This document shows positions 62,476 to 64,000 of a stretch of DNA of 64,000 nt, piece after piece; positions within the stretch are counted from its first letter, which is position 1, and each line of letters opens with the position of its first letter. The DNA is from Cellulomonas alba. Its GTDB lineage: Bacteria > Actinomycetota > Actinomycetes > Actinomycetales > Cellulomonadaceae. Both the position numbers and the translations under genes were made by a program. Below the pieces are notes generated by a model, which saw only the letters and a program-made list of their open reading frames with translations, made no database searches and was not told where the DNA came from. The stretch is from positions 1,777,461 to 1,841,460 of the forward strand of contig NZ_JAUCGQ010000001.1 of NCBI RefSeq assembly GCF_030362835.1, read 5' to 3'.

Positions 62476-63329
62476 AGTCCCGCCGCCTCCGCGTAGTCGA
62501 TCGTGTTCAGGTAGGCGCGCCGGAGCTCGGGCGTCGCGCCGAACCGCTCGTCGCCGGGGCCCGTGGGCCGGGCGCGCCACGCGTGCACGCGCAGCGGCCC
62601 CACGGTGTACGCCGGACGCCGGTCGAGCGGGTGCGGCACGTTCGCGACCAGCACGACGAGCGGCAGCTCGGCGAGCAGCTCGATCGACGCCCCCGGGCCG
62701 GCCGAGCCCTGCCACGCCAGCCCGCCGTCCGGGTCGACGCGCACGCCCTGGAAGAAGCTCACGGACGGCGGCAGGTCCCGGCCGTCGAGCCCGTGCCTGG
62801 CGGCGGCCTTGAGCAGCAGGGCCCGCCCCGAGGGGCTGGGCCCCTCGGGACGCGCGTCGCCGTACCGCTCGAGCACCCACGCGTCGGTCGACGTGCCGCA
62901 GAACGCGTCGTGCCGCCCCGAGGTGTCCGCCACGATCGTGGCGAGCACGCGGCCGTCGCCCGACAGCAGCGGGTGGCCTGCGCCGAGGTACGCCTGCCAC
63001 GGGATCTTCCCGGTGTCGGCGACGTTGAGCCGTTCGCCCGGCTCGCGCGCGTTGAGCACCACGAGGTGCGCGCACGCCTCCCCCGTCGGGTCGTCGAACC
63101 GCAGCCGCGTGCCGCGGGCCACCAGCCGGTGCGTGTACCCGCCGGGCGCCACCGTCTCGGCCCACGTCAGCAGGGACGGGTCCACCCCCGGCGGTCCGTG
63201 CGGGCTCGTCGAGGCCGGCACGTACGGCATGTGCTCGCTCGTGCGGTCGCCCTGCGCCCGCGCGTCCGCGCGCGCGTTCGCGACGGAGTCGGTCAGGTGC
63301 TCGCCCGCGACGGACGTCGGGGTCCTCAC
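62472..63329 (-). CDS. DUF1989 protein UAAP1 (carboxyguanidine deiminase subunit)
   Basis: This 285-residue DUF1989 protein has RGTRLRFDDPTGEACAHLVV, DAFCGTSTDAWV and SFFQGVRVDPDG. It pairs with UAAP2. The first 45 residues are a variable hydrophilic extension; an internal start near MPYVPASTS (residue 34) is possible. It overlaps both neighbours by four bases (GTGA), as throughout this operon. Confidence 0.9.
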   Translation of the reverse strand: MRTPTSVAGEHLTDSVANARADARAQGDRTSEHMPYVPASTSPHGPPGVDPSLLTWAETVAPGGYTHRLVARGTRLRFDDPTGEACAHLVVLNAREPGERLNVADTGKIPWQAYLGAGHPLLSGDGRVLATIVADTSGRHDAFCGTSTDAWVLERYGDARPEGPSPSGRALLLKAAARHGLDGRDLPPSVSFFQGVRVDPDGGLAWQGSAGPGASIELLAELPLVVLVANVPHPLDRRPAYTVGPLRVHAWRARPTGPGDERFGATPELRRAYLNTIDYAEAAGL

Positions 63330-64000
63330 GCCGGCTCCACCGCCGCGGAGCCGGCCGGGACGTGCGTGGTGGGCACGTCACGGAGCTGGATGTGCCCGTG
63401 CACGCGGTGCTTGTAGACGAAGTACGCCGCACCGACCACGAGCGAGAACCCGATGAAGAGCAGCGCGCTCCACTGCAGCCACCACGAGTCGCCCGTCAGG
63501 TCGTAGATCTCCGCCCGAGGCCACAGCAGGTTGACGACCATGACCAGCTGGAACGCGACCGCCGCGACGTTGACCGGCACGCCCCACCGGCCGAGCGAGA
63601 AGAGCTTGCGCCCGTCCTCGTCGAGGCCGCCGTCGATCTGCTTGCGGATGCGCCGCACGAGCAGCGGGCCCGTCACGCCGAGGTAGGCGAGGTACAGCAT
63701 GGCGATGCAGAGGCTCGACAGGGCGGTGAAGATCGCGGCCTGGTGGATGTTCACCGCGAGCGCGAGCGCGGCGCCCACGCCGACGACGATCGACGCCGCG
63801 ACGGGCGTCCCGGTGCGCGGCGACACGGCGCCGAGCGCGCGGTGGAAGGGGAGCGCCTTCTCGCGAGCCATCGAGTAGACCATCCGCGAGCCGGAGGCCT
63901 GGACCGCGAGCGTGCACGCGAACACCGCCACGGCGACGGTGCAGAGCACCAGCCGACCCGCCACGTCACCGAGCTGCGACGTGATGACCCACGCGAGGCC
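63326..64000 (-). CDS. APC family amino acid/guanidine permease (5' end outside window)
   Basis: The visible 224 residues are the C-terminal half of an amino acid-polyamine-organocation permease, with about six helices. They include the family block QASGSRMVYSMAREKALPFHRALGAVSPRTGTP. The tail is cytoplasmic. The frame runs uninterrupted to the right edge, so the start lies beyond it. Its place at the head of the operon suggests uptake of guanidine, urea or a related compound. Confidence 0.88.
   Translation of the reverse strand, partial: GLAWVITSQLGDVAGRLVLCTVAVAVFACTLAVQASGSRMVYSMAREKALPFHRALGAVSPRTGTPVAASIVVGVGAALALAVNIHQAAIFTALSSLCIAMLYLAYLGVTGPLLVRRIRKQIDGGLDEDGRKLFSLGRWGVPVNVAAVAFQLVMVVNLLWPRAEIYDLTGDSWWLQWSALLFIGFSLVVGAAYFVYKHRVHGHIQLRDVPTTHVPAGSAAVEPA

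Noticed and set aside
63330-64000. Guanidine riboswitch for the carboxylase operon
   Set aside because: The operon leader lies beyond the right edge; nothing in the window can support or exclude it.

Overview
The window is about 74% G+C by eye, densely packed, and reads as the chromosome of a high-GC Gram-positive actinobacterium. The haem cluster, the MoxR/DUF58 cluster, the lipobox Rieske proteins, the CopC and CopD-CtaG pair, the CsoR-type copper operon and the many GTG starts fit Cellulomonas or a close relative in the Micrococcales. That placement is inference; there is no rRNA to confirm it. I see no rRNA, tRNA, CRISPR array, transposase, integrase or prophage.

Layout. 0-6.5 kb (- strand): a possible clipped gene, a DUF6458 membrane protein, an S9 peptidase, an array of 19-bp repeats, then copper genes (CopD-CtaG fusion, CopC, a membrane protein). 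6.6-11 kb (+): a 14-TM drug exporter with a strong terminator, two tandem Rieske lipoproteins and two tandem small membrane proteins. 11-17 kb (-): E2, E1-beta and E1-alpha of a 2-oxoacid dehydrogenase with a tandem palindromic operator, a small membrane protein and an HisC-type aminotransferase; then a holin-like protein (+). 17.3-23.5 kb (-): a lipase-like protein with a WXG100-like partner, and a five-gene DUF4129/MoxR/DUF58 operon. 23.6-26.5 kb (+): purB, an orphan gene and a small orphan gene.

26.5-35 kb: hemA (-) diverges over 46 bp from hemE-hemY-hemC-hemD-hemB-hemL (+). 35-41 kb: TauE exporter and Rrf2 regulator (-), then a CsoR-CopZ-CopA copper operon (+) with a visible CsoR-type operator, then an HTH regulator/membrane protein pair (-). 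41-46 kb: CPBP protease (+), HdeD-like protein (-), an 884-aa flippase-like fusion with a degenerate kinase-like middle (+), and a SHOCT protein (-). 46.3-47 kb: a c-di-GMP-I (GEMM) riboswitch in front of a 51-codon gene that is closed by two hairpins, and a CsbD gene. 47-54.6 kb (-): RDD protein, epimerase, aldo/keto reductase, penicillin-binding lipoprotein and a secreted beta-helix protein. 54.9-64 kb: an N5-glutamine-type methyltransferase (+), then a tightly overlapping operon (-) of permease, two DUF1989 proteins, a urea/guanidine carboxylase, allophanate hydrolase and a TetR regulator, best read as guanidine assimilation.

The signals most worth following are the isolated riboswitch cassette at about 46.3-46.6 kb and the 19-bp repeat arrays that end exactly at stop codons (2654-2843 and 11040-11096). 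Also of interest are the tandem operator at 15093-15127 and a recurring TANNNT-like hexamer 6-7 nt before the start codon of about a dozen genes, which suggests widespread leaderless transcription.
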